A stretch of 64,000 bases of DNA from Stomorhina lunata (Eukaryota; Arthropoda; Insecta; Diptera; Rhiniidae): assembly GCA_933228675.1 (NCBI GenBank), contig OW121741.1, positions 79,894,040 to 79,958,039 of the forward strand. The letters are read 5' to 3'. Under the pieces are notes generated by a model. The model saw nothing but the letters and a program-made list of their open reading frames with translations, did not search any database and had not been told where the DNA came from. How positions within the stretch are numbered: the stretch's first letter is position 1; each line of letters opens with the position of its first letter. The position numbers were made by a program, and so were the translations under genes. Positions 43,086-54,011 of the stretch are shown here, in pieces.

Positions 43086-43305
43086 CCTTTTGTAAAACAA
43101 CTATTTTGACTACTTTGTTATAAAGTTTAAAGTTGGAAGGTCAGTTCTTGTGTGACCTTTATGTGGAGGTCACGTTTTTCTTATTATTGTGGTGTTTTCT
43201 TAGGTCACAGGAGTATGCGAATAAGCAACAGAACACATAGGTTTTCAAAGCTTGTTGAACCGTTGCAGAAGTTTAAAGAATAATATAAAAATTCTTATTT
43301 ATCAT

Positions 43306-43501
43306 GGGCCTGTTCGTAAATGCATCGCTCCACTGCATCACGATTGCAAACTTAGCAGCATGAAATATTATGATGCTCTGTTGATGTGTACAGCACTGCT
43401 TTCTATTTGCGTAAAAAATTGGATTAAAGGACTAAAGTTAGCTTATTATCATGTGTTAAAAGTCGTAATGCAGTGCAGTGATGCATTTACGAACAGGCTC
43501 C
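43306..43501. mobile_element. short MITE with ~38-bp inverted ends
   Basis: CCTGTTCGTAAATGCATC near the left edge and GATGCATTTACGAACAGG near the right are inverted. The inverted identity continues with CACTGCAT and ACGA. No target duplication could be decided. No coding potential. Confidence 0.65.
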
Positions 43502-43725
43502 ATTTCTGATCTGTGCTGAAGCCTAATGTATACTAATTTACTTCTCACAACTGTTTACATAAAAACAAATTTCTATGCATCACCCTTTCAAATTTATATA
43601 CACCCTGTTAAATGTCATTCAACATTTTTAGTACTTTCCAACTTCGTACACTTTTTGACTTTTTTCTTTACAAATTATTTTTGTCTATTAACATTTTTTT
43701 GTTTATAAAATTACACTCATCTTAC

Positions 43726-44214
43726 CTATTTTCCTTTGACATCAAATTCTTAATATTTCACAAAAAAATATGCAATTATTATTTCAGTTATTGTTGCTTT
43801 TGCATTAAAAATATTGACGACACTCGATAGAACAACAAAATCATTGAAATTGTTTTACTGATTCGTTTTTTCACGTCTAATAGAAAAGAAATTCCTTTCA
43901 CTTGAAATGTTTTTTCATTATATCACTAACAATTAGTTTTGCTTTGATTATAATTAGTTAATCAGTTGCTTGATAGTTCAATAAATTCTTTGTTGTAAGT
44001 TTTTTTTTTAAATTCTTTATAATATAATAATTTTTCACAATTTAATCGGAGATTTCTGTTCTTTTCTTTATTCTCTGTGAAATTTTCCTTTACAACAAAA
44101 GATACGAATGTCGACGAAGATGCCAGATGTTATTATAGAATTCAGAGTTATCAGCTGTTTCGGTTTTAGTTTGAGCGGTTTTAGGGATTACACTTTTTAA
44201 GGCGGGGATAAGTA
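43726..44214 (-). promoter_or_regulatory. possible first 5' UTR exon and promoter of Cul3
   Basis: A strong minus-strand donor (ATAG|GTAAGA at 43726-43725) faces the acceptor at 39161. The region just before the Helentron array (44100-44200) is less AT-biased. This is suggestive only. No core promoter motif is decisive. Confidence 0.2.
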
Positions 44215-44224
44215 AAAATGGTTA

Positions 44225-45925
44225 TTATACCCACCATCAAAAAGAATGGGGGGTATATTGAGATTGTCATTCCGTTTGTAATTTCCTTAATATTGACTCA
44301 AAAATCAAAAACGATATATATTCTGAATCCTTATGAAATTCTAAGACAATTGAGCGATGTCCGTCTGTCTGTCCGTCTGTCTGTCCGTCTGTCTGTCTGT
44401 CTGTTGAAATCACGATAACGCCTAAACGAAAGGAGCTAGCTCACTGAAACTTAGCAAAAACATTCTTCATTTATGAGAAAATTTTGGTATTGAAATTGGG
44501 CAAAATCGGTTAACATTTGACCATAGCTCCCGTATAACCTCGTCTAGACAAGTCGCTTATTTGCTAATAACTGACAAATTATAATAGCTATGATGATAAA
44601 ATTTGGTATCTAGAAGTTTTCCATAAGCACTAGGCAGTATATAAAATTTCATCGAAATCGGTTCACATTTAACCATTGCTCCCATATAAAAAACATACGG
44701 AAACAGCCAAAATTCCACCTGAAATTCACTTAAATGCCAATAAATGCTAAAATGTAATAGCTTTCGCCACCAAATTTAGCACAAATAAGTCTTATGTGAA
44801 TACCAGCCAGTGTGCAAAATTTTGTCACAATCGGTCACCATTTGACCATAGCTCCCATATAAAGAACTTACGGAAACACAAAAATACAAAAAGAAAAGGG
44901 GGTTTATGTCCGTCTGTCCGTTAGATAAAAGCGCGATAGCGCCTTAACTGAAAGGGCTACAGCAACAAAATTATGTCCGTCTGTCCGTCAGATAAAAGCG
45001 CGACAGCTCCTTAACTACAAAAGCTAGAGAGACAAAATTTTACAAAAGTATTTCCGATATGTAACAAAAGTTTTGTACTGAAAATGGGCGAAATCGGTTC
45101 ACATTTAGTTAGAGCTCCCATATAACCCCGCCCCGGGAAACACATAAATGCTGATAAATTGAGTACAATTGTGATAGCTATGACGACTAAATTTAGTATA
45201 GAGAAGTTTTATGCAACTATTGGTCAGTATATCAAATTTTATAGGAATCGGTCCATATTTGACTATAGCTTTCATATAAAAAACACTCCCGGAAACCAAA
45301 AAATGTTTAGCAAGGACCAGTTAAAAGCTATTAAATTAGAAACTGTGACAGCTATTGCCACTAAATTTTGCAAGAATAAGCCCTGTATAAATACCAGCCA
45401 GTGTGTGAAATTTTGTTACAATCGGTCAACATTTGGCTATAATTCTTATATATTTATATTACACTCCTTTTTTATATCTACAATCAAAAAGATTCGGAGG
45501 TACAAGCAGCATATTAAGATTATGTATATGGTAGATGCATTAGGAACTCCTAACAAAATATATGGACCTGTCGTATTACTATCAACTTCTTTATCTTAAC
45601 TTAATATTAAGCTAAACGAAAAGTATTTAACAACTTATTAATGTAAAACTATACCCGGTTACGATAACGAATTTTTTTCAAAGTAAATAATTACTAGGGA
45701 AACCACTTAAACACTTTTGAATCTTGAACTATAAAGCTACTGCAACCGAAGTTATTCCAAATATTTTACCAACAATACTAACTAGCGTAACAACTTTTTT
45801 CCAATTTGGTCCACGTTTTGAATTTGCTGCAGCCTCGTAGATATATGAGATATGTTTCTAAATTTAACACAACTTGATGGTGCGTATATAAGATTCGGCA
45901 CAGCCGAATATAACACTCTTACTTG
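44225..45925 (+). mobile_element. Helentron-like element array, unit 1 (full)
   Basis: Starts TTATACCCACCATC, has a CTGTCCGT microsatellite and repeated 'cggt-caccatttgaccatagctcccatata' phrases, and ends GATGGTGCGTATATAAGATTC with the ATTCGGCACAGCCGAAT hairpin and ACACTCTTACTTGTT. The start and the pre-hairpin segment are inverted to each other. The hairpin end matches the ends of the 6630 family (CAAGTAAGARNGTG plus hairpin), so both are branches of one superfamily. Confidence 0.7.
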
Positions 45926-47293
45926 TTATACCCACCATCAAAAAGAATGGGGGGTATATTGAGATTGTCATTCCGTTTGTAATTTCCTTAATATTGGCCC
46001 AAAAATCAAAAACGATATATATTCTGAATCCTTATGAAATTCTAAGACGATTGAGCGATGTCCGTCTGTCTGTCTGTCCGTCTGTCTGTCTGTCTGTCTG
46101 TTGAAATCACGATAACGCCTAAACGAAAGGAGCTAGCTCAATGAAACTTAGTACAAACATTCTTCATCACTGAGAAAATTTTGGTATTGAAATTGGGCAA
46201 AATCGGTTAACATTTGACCATAGCTCCCGTATAACCTCGCCTATGCTAATCGCTTATTTGCTAATAAATGACAAACTACAATAGCTATGATGATAAAATT
46301 TGGTATATAGAAGTTTTGCATAAGCCCTAGGCATCTTGTAAAATTTCATCAAAATCGGTTGACATTTAGTCATAGCTCCCATACAAAAAACATACGGAAA
46401 CAGCCAAAATTTCACCTAAAATACACTTAAATGCCAATAAATCTAAAACTATAACAGATATAACCACTAAATTTAGCACGAGGAAGTCTTATGTCAATTC
46501 CAACCAGTGTGTAAAATTTTGTCACAATCGGTCACCATTTGACCATAGCTCCCATATAAAAAACTTACGGAAACACAAAAATACAAAAAGAAAAGGGGGT
46601 TTATGTCCGTCTGTCCGTCAGATAAAAGCTCGATAGCGCCTTAACGAAAAGGGCTACAGTAACAAAATTTTACAAAAGGAAGTCTTATATGAATGCCAGC
46701 CAGTGTGCAAAATTTTGTTACAATCGGCTACTATTTGACCATAGCTCCCATGTAAAAAACTTACAGAAACGCAAAAATACAATAAGAAAACACGGTCTGT
46801 GTCCGTCTTTCCGTCAGAGAAAAGCGCGATAGCTCCTTAAATACAAAAGCTAGAGAGAAAAAATTTAACAATAATATTTTCGATATATTATAGAATCTGT
46901 GTGCTAAAAATGGGTAAAATCGGTTCACATTTAGTAAGAGCTCCCATATAACCCTGCCTCGGGAATCACATTTATGCTAACAAATTTAATAAAATTCTCA
47001 AAATCTATGACTACTACATTAAGAACAGAGAAGTTTTATGCAACTTTCAGTTAGTATGTCAAATTTTATTGGAATCGGTCCACTTTTGACCATAGCTTTC
47101 ATATAAAAACCGCTCCCGGTAACCACTAAAATGCCAAAAACGCCAGTTAAAAGCTATTAAATTATAAACTATGTCAGCTATGGTCACTAAATTTTGCACA
47201 AATAAACTTTATATTAATACCAGCCAGTATGTAAAATTTTGTAAATATCGGTCAACATTTGGCTATAGTTCTTATATATATAACATCCCCTTT
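45926..47293 (+). mobile_element. Helentron-like element array, unit 2 (3' truncated)
   Basis: Begins immediately after unit 1 with TTATACCCACCATC. Collinear with the others until 'atatatataacatcccc', where it stops without a hairpin and unit 3 begins. Confidence 0.7.
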
Positions 47294-49107
47294 TTATACC
47301 CACCATCAAAAAGAATGGGGGGTATATTGAGATTGTCATTCCGTTTGTAATTTCCTTAATATTGGCTCAAAAATAAAAAACGATATATATTCTGAATCCT
47401 TATGAAATTCTAAGACGATTGAGCGATGTCCGTCTGTCTGTCCGTCTGTCTGTCTGTCTGTTGAAATCACGATAACGCCTAAACGAAAGGAGCCAGCTCA
47501 CTGAAACTTAGCAAAAACATTCTTCATTTATGAGAAAATTTTGGTATTGAAATTGGGCAAAATCGGTTAACATTTGACCATAGCTCCCGTATAACCTCGT
47601 CTACGAAAGTCGCTTATTTGCTAATAAATGACAAATTATAACAGCTATGATGACAAAATTTGGTATCTAGAAGTTTTACATAAGCACTAGGCAGCATATA
47701 AAATTTCATTGAAATCGGTTCACATTTAACCATAGCTCCCATATAAAAAACATACGGAAACAGCCTAAATTCCACCTGAAATTCACTTAAATGCCAATAA
47801 ATGCTAAAATGTAATAGCTTTGGTCACCAAATTTAGCACAAATAAGTCTTATGTAAATACCAGCCAGTGTGCAAAATTTTGTCACAATCGGTCACCACTT
47901 GACCATAGCTCCCATATAAAAAACTTACGGAAACACAAAAATACAAAAAGAAAAGGGGGTTTATGTCCGTCTGTCCGCTAGATAAAAGCGCGATAGCGCC
48001 TTAACTGAAAGGGCTACAGCAACAAAATTTTACAAAAGGAAGTCTTATGTGAATGCCAGCCGGTGTGCAAAATTTTGTTACAATCGGTCACCGTTTGACC
48101 ATAGCTCCCATATAAAAAACTTACAGAAACACAAAAATCAAAAAGAAAAGTAGATTTATGTCCGTCTGTCCGTCAGATAAAATCGCGACAGCTCCTTAAC
48201 TACAAAAGCTAGAGCGACAAAATTTTACAAAAAAATTTCTAATTTGTAACAAAAGTTGTGTACTGAAAATGGGCGAAATCGGTTCACATTTAGTTAGAGC
48301 TCCCATATAACCCCGCCCCGGGAAACACATGAATGCTGATAAATTGAGTACAATTGTAATAGCTATGACGACTAAATTTAGAATAGAGAACTTTTATGCA
48401 ACTATTAGTCAGTATATTAAATTTTATAGGAATCGGTCCATATTTGACTATAACTCTCATATAAAATACACTCCCGGAAACCAAAAAATATTTAGCAAGG
48501 ACCAGTTAAAAGCTATTAAATTAGAAACTATGACAGCTATTACCACTTAATTTTGCAAAAATAAGCTTTATATAAATACCAGCCAGTGTGCGAAATTTCA
48601 AATCGGTCAACATTTGGCTATAATTCTTATATATATATTACATCCCCTTTTTTTATATCTACAATCAAAAAGATTCTGAGGTACAAGCAGCATATTAAGA
48701 TTTGTATATTGTAGATGCATTAGGACCTCCTAACAAAATATATGGACCACTCGTATTACTATCAACTACTTTATCCTAACTAAATATTAAGCTAAAGGAA
48801 AGGTATTTAACAACTTATTAATGTAAAACCATACCCGGTTACGATAGTGAATTTTGTTCAAAGTAAATTAATACTAGGGAAACCACTTACATACTTTTGA
48901 ATGTTGAACTATAAAGCTACTGCAACCGAAGTAATTCCAAATATTTTACCAACAATAACAACTAGCGTAACAACTTTTTTCCAATTTGGTCCACGTTTTG
49001 AATTTTCTGCACCCTCGTAGATATATGAGATATGTTTCTAAATTTAACACAACTTGATGGTGGGTATATAAGATTCGGCACAGCCGAATATAACACTCTC
49101 ACTTGTT
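47294..49107 (+). mobile_element. Helentron-like element array, unit 3 (full)
   Basis: Full copy, ending in the same ATTCGGCACAGCCGAAT hairpin and CTCACTTGTT, followed by a T run. Very similar to unit 1, including unrelated-looking internal sections (e.g. 'gtattactatcaact'), pointing to recent amplification or unequal exchange. Confidence 0.7.
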
Positions 49108-49298
49108 TTTCTTTAATTTGATTAAAATATAAATATAAAATGAAAAAAAAAACTTGTTAAATACATATGCATATTTTCTAACTATTAACTCTATTATAAA
49201 TATTACAACAATATTACAAATACTTATAAAGTGAAAGCAAAATGGTATTATGAGATTTTTCTTGTAAACTTACTAACCTCCCTGAAAACATCGATTAC

Positions 49299-49409
49299 TG
49301 GGGGGTTACTGCGTATTTCGATTCCAAAGAAAATATTTTCGAAACACAATGCTTTAAGCATACAAATTCGAACAGTTTTTCTTTCGAATCGAGATACGCA
49401 GTAACCCCC
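49299..49409. repeat. imperfect stem-loop of ~110 bp
   Basis: GGGGGGTTACTGCGTATTTC and GATACGCAGTAACCCCC are inverted about 60 bp apart, with CGATTC/GAATCG next to the stem. It could be a small foldback element. No target duplication is clear. Confidence 0.5.
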
Positions 49410-49469
49410 TGCTTTCCCGCACCCCTATTCCTTCTATGTGGTTATCTCGGGGGCTCAAATCGATTCCAG

Positions 49470-49770
49470 AGATGGGACCCTGGAAGCCTATACGGATTGA
49501 TCTAAATCGGCAATTGGTGTGGGTGGGGGCTTCTTCATCCGACTTTTTGGGAAAAAAGTAAAATTCAGACCCCCAAAACAATGCATATTCTTCACGCTGA
49601 AATCTCAGCTATATATAGGGCGAGCAAGTGGCTCACGTGCCACCCAATATATTACAACGATATTCGTTTCTGTACGAATATCATCGGTCTACACAACATC
49701 CGTTCTTACCCTTGAATGCCGAGCATCGCTAAATGAAATGGCGAGACATTCTAACATTGAACTAAAGGTT
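49470..49770 (+). pseudogene. LINE RNase H fragment
   Basis: EAYTD (then a stop) SKSAIGVGGGF is the first catalytic block of a LINE RNase H domain. It is followed in shifting frames by AEISAIYRASKWL and CRASLNEMARHSNIEL. No adjacent reverse transcriptase remains. Confidence 0.7.
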
Positions 49771-49854
49771 GTCCTAACTAAAAAGCAATTTTTAAATTTT
49801 AAATAAAACACAGATATTAAAAAAAAATCGTGAAACTTTATTATATCGTAAAGT

Positions 49855-50545
49855 AGACAGAATGAGGTTATGTATGGAACAAGATATGGTGTTCGTTAAT
49901 GGGGTATTGGAGAGACAGCATGAAAATGCTGATTTTGCCGATTAAATCATCTTCAGTGTCGAGGCCCATTTCCATTTTGATGGCTTCGTCAAAAGGCAGA
50001 ATTGTCGCATTTGGGGTAAGGAAAATCATCGAGTGATTTTCGAGAAGCAAATGCATCCTCAACGTAACACTGTGTGGTGTGGTTTTTGGGCTGTAGGAAT
50101 CATTGGACCTTTTTTTATGAAAATGAGGCAGGTCAAGCGCAAACAGTCAATGGTGTTCGGTATCGTGAAATGATAACCAGATAACCTTGCCTATAATTGA
50201 AGAAATTAATGTGGAGGGCATGTGGTTTCAACAAGACGGCGCCACATATCGTACAGCCAGAGAAACAATTCAATTGCTACATCAGTCATTTCCCGGTAGT
50301 GTTATTTCGCGTTTTGGAGACCAGAATTGGAAGCCTAGATCGTGCGATTTAACTCCTTTAGATTTTTTTTCTTTGGGGTATTTTGAAGTCGTTGGTTTAC
50401 GTGAATAAGCCGACGACGACTCAAGCCTTAGAAGAGGAAATTGGACGCTGTATTAATGAAATACAGGAGCATTTATGCAAAAAGGTAATTGAAAATTTCA
50501 TGAAAAGATCGCGTGTGTGCCAGCAAAGCCGCGGCGCGCCGTGAC
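49855..50545 (+). pseudogene. mariner-like DDE transposase, 3' two thirds, broken
   Basis: The plus strand reads EAHFHFDGFVKRQNCRIWG (the first catalytic-block Asp is changed to Val in FSVEAHF), RNTVWCGFWAVGIIGPFF and VNGVRYREM. A frame change follows, then WFQQDGATYRTARET with the second Asp, then PRSCDLTPLDFF with the third catalytic position. It ends KVIENFMKRSRVCQQSRG where the giant palindrome begins. It is of the IS630/Tc1/mariner DDE type with several stops and shifts. The 5' part and inverted ends are not seen. Confidence 0.8.
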
Positions 50546-52424
50546 AGTTGGTTAGAGTACAAAGTAAATGTAGATTAATAAAGGATAGGAATACAAAACA
50601 TAAAGGAAAAAACTATGGTGGATAAGTTCGTCTAACTGAATCGATCATATGGTCATAGGTGAAATGGAAATGAGTGTTAATATAATTCTCGTTTTCAATT
50701 TCGCTTAAGAATTCAGTTAAATAGATGATCTTAACTACTGGCATCTAACAGTTGGTGACACAGTGTCCTGATGAAGTCCATAGCGGGACAGAAAATGCAG
50801 CATTCCACACTGCTAAGTGTCACATAGTTTTTTCAGTATTCTTAAAAAATTATTAATCTAATTTAAAAATCATAAAAAAAATTATTAAAAATAAAAAATA
50901 AAAATTTATGATATTTACCTGAGCCCGGATTCGAACCCACAACCTCTTAACATAAATTCTTGGTTCAACTAAAAATTAATTTCTTTCGAAAAATTTTGAG
51001 ACAAAAAAATTTTTCTATAGAAAAATTTTGCGATAAAAAAATTTTTCTATAGAAAAATTTTGCGATAAAAAAATTTTTCTATAGAAAAATTTTGCGATAA
51101 AAAAATTTTTCTATAGAAAAATTTTGCGATAAACAAATTTTTCTATAGAAAAATTTTGCGATAAAAAAATTTTTCTATAGAAAAATTTTGCGATAAAAAA
51201 ATTTTTCTATAGAAAAATTTTGCGATAAAAAAATTTTTCTATAGAAAAATTTTGCGATAAACAAATTTTTCTATAGAAAAATTTCGCGAAAAAAAAAATT
51301 TTCTATAGATAAATTTTGCGATAAAAAAATTTTTCTATAGAAAAATTTTGCGATAAAAAAATTTTTCTAGAGAAAAATTTTGCGATAAAAAATTTTTCTA
51401 TAGAAAAATTGTGCGATAAAAAAATTTTTCTATAGAAAAATTTTGCGATAAAAAAAATTTCTATAGAAAAATTTTGCGATAAAAAAAATTTCTATAGAAA
51501 AATTTTGCGTTAAAAAAATTTTTCTATAGAAAAATTTTGCGATAAAAAAATTTTTCTATAGAAAAATTTTCGTTAAAAAAATTTTTCTATAGAAAAATTT
51601 TCGTTAAAAAAATTTTTCTATAGAAAAATTTTCGTTAAAAAAATTTTTCTATAGAAAAATTTTCGTTAAAAAAATTTTTCTATAGAAAAATTTTCGTTAA
51701 AAAAATTTTTCTATAGAAAAATTTTCGTTAAAATAATTTTACTATAGAAAAATTTTCGTTAAAATAATTTTACTATAGAAAAATTTTCGTAAAAAAATTT
51801 TTCTATAGAAAAATTTTTCTATAGAAAAATTTTCGTTAAAAAAATTTTTCTATAGAAAAATTTTCGTTAAAAAAATTTTTCTATAGAAAAATTTTCGTTA
51901 AAAAAATTTTTCTATAGAAAAATTTTCGTTAAAAAAATTTTTCTATAGAAAAATTTTCGTTAAAAAAATTTTTCTATAGAAAAATTTTCGTTAAAAAAAT
52001 TTTTCTATAGAAAAATTTTCGTTAAAAAAATTTTTCTATAGAAAAATTTTCGTTAAAAAAATTTTTCTATAGAAAAATTTTCGTTAAAAAAATTTTTCTA
52101 TAGAAAAATTTTCGTTAAAAAAATTTTTCTATAGAAAAATTTTCGTTAAAAAAATTTTTCTATAAAAAAATTTTCGTCAAAAAAATTTTTTTATAGAAAA
52201 ATTTTCGTTAAAAAAAATTTTCTATAGAAAAATTTTCGTTAAAAAAAATTTTCTATAGAAAAATTATCGTTAAAAAAATTTTTCTATAAAAAAATTTTCG
52301 TCAAAAAAATTTTTTTATAGAAAAATTTTCGTTAAAAAAAATTTTCTATAGAAAAATTTTCGTTAAAAAAAATTTTCTATAGAAAAATTATCGTTAAAAA
52401 AATTTTTCTATAGAAAATTTTTTT
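50541..52424 (+). mobile_element. giant palindrome, left arm
   Basis: Starts TGACAGTTGGTTAGAGTAC, then a ~460-bp unique module ('aaggaaaaaactatggtgg', 'agtgtcctgatgaagtccat', 'ggattcgaacccacaacctc'), then from about 51000 a tandem array of a 31-32 bp unit, TTTTTCTATAGAAAAATTTT plus either GCGATAAAA or CGTTAAAA. The GCGAT variant comes first and the CGTT variant second. The right arm repeats all of this in reverse. Confidence 0.85.
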
Positions 52425-54011
52425 TAACGAAAATTTTTCTATACAAAAATTTTTTTTAACGAAAATTTTTCTATACAAAAATTTTTTTAACGAAAATTTT
52501 ACTATAGAAAAATTTTTTTAACGAAAATTTTTCTATAGAAAAATTTTTTTAACGAAAATTTTTCTATAGAAAAATTTTTTTAACGAAAATTTTTCTATAG
52601 AAAAATTTTTTTAACGAAAATTTTTCTATAGAAAAATTTTTTTAACGAAAATTTTTCTATAGAAAAATTTTTTTAACGAAAATTTTTCTATAGAAAAATT
52701 TTTTTAACGAAAATTTTTCTATAGAAAAATTTTTTTAACGAAAATTTTTCTATAGAAAAATTTTTTTAACGAAAATTTTTCTATAGAAAAATTTTTTTAA
52801 CGAAAATTTTTCTATAGAAAAATTTTTTTAACGAAAATTTTTCTATAGAAAAATTTTTTTAACGAAAATTTTTCTATAGAAAAATTTTTTTAACGAAAAT
52901 TTTTCTATAGAAAAATTTTTTTACCGAAAATTTTTCTATAGAAAAATTTTTTTAACAAAAATTTTTTTAACAAAAATTTTTTTAACAAAAATTTTTCTAT
53001 AGAAAAATTTTTTTAACTCAAATTTTTCTATAGAAAAATTTTTTAACGAAAATTTTTCTATAGAAAAATTTTTTTACGAAAATTTTTCTATAGTAAAATT
53101 ATTTTAACGAAAATTTTTCTATTGTAAAATTATTTTAACGAAAATTTTTCTATAGAAAAATTTTTTTAACGAAAATTTTTCTATAGAAAAATTTTTTTAT
53201 CGCAAAATTTTTCTATAGAAAAATTTTTTTATCGCAAAATTTTTCTATAGAAACATTTTTTTAACGCAAAATTTTTCTATAGAAATTTTTTTTATCGCAA
53301 AATTTTTCTATAGAAATTTTTTTTATCGCAAAATTTTTCTATAGAAAAATTTTTTTATCGCACAATTTTTCTATAGAAAAATTTTTTATCGCAAAATTTT
53401 TCTCTAGAAAAATTTTTTTTTCGCGAAATTTTTCTATAAAAAAATTTTTTTATCGCAAAATTTTTCTATAGAAAATTTTTTTTTTCGCGAAATTTTTCTA
53501 TAGAAAAATTTGTTTATCGCAAAATTTTTCTATAGAAAAATTTTTTTGTCTCAAAATTTTTCGAAAGAAATTAATTTTTAGTTGAACCAAGAATTTATGT
53601 TAAGAGGTTGTGGGTTCGAATCCGGGCTCAGGTTCATATCATAAATTTTTATTTTTTATTTTTAATAATTTTTTTTTATGATTTTTAAATTAGATTAATA
53701 ATTTTTTAAGAATACTGAAAAAACTATGTGACACTTAGCAGTGTGGAATGCTGCATTTTCTGTCCCGCTATGGACTTCATCAGGACACTGTGTCACCAAC
53801 TGTTAGATGCCAGTAGTTAAGATCATCTATTTAACTGAATTCTTAAGCGAAATTGAAAACGAGAATTATATTAACACTCATTTCCATTTCACCTATGACC
53901 ATATGATCGATTCAGTTAGACGAACTTATCCACCATAGTTTTTTCCTTTATGTTTTGTATACCTATCCTTTATTAATCTACATTTACTTTGTACTTTAAC
54001 AAACTGTCAGC
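52425..54011 (-). mobile_element. giant palindrome, right arm
   Basis: Reverse-complement image of the left arm: CGTT-type units, then GCGAT-type units, then the unique module ('gaggttgtgggttcgaatcc', 'atggacttcatcaggacact', 'ccaccatagttttttccttt') ending GTACTTTAACAAACTGTCA. The two unique modules are nearly identical, so the palindrome is young or maintained by conversion. Confidence 0.85.

Noticed and set aside
43526..43830. Phe/Leu-rich overlapping frames suggesting a membrane protein
   Set aside because: Explained by T-rich composition. Two overlapping frames look equally hydrophobic and neither has a domain.
44350..44405. GTCTGTCC runs as a functional repeat protein (RLSVRLSV)
   Set aside because: Microsatellite inside the Helentron-like element, present in all copies with varying length.
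53601..53630. Possible tRNA gene
   Set aside because: Only a B box and part of a T-arm-like stretch are present. The T stem does not pair well and no acceptor stem, D arm or anticodon arm can be folded around it.
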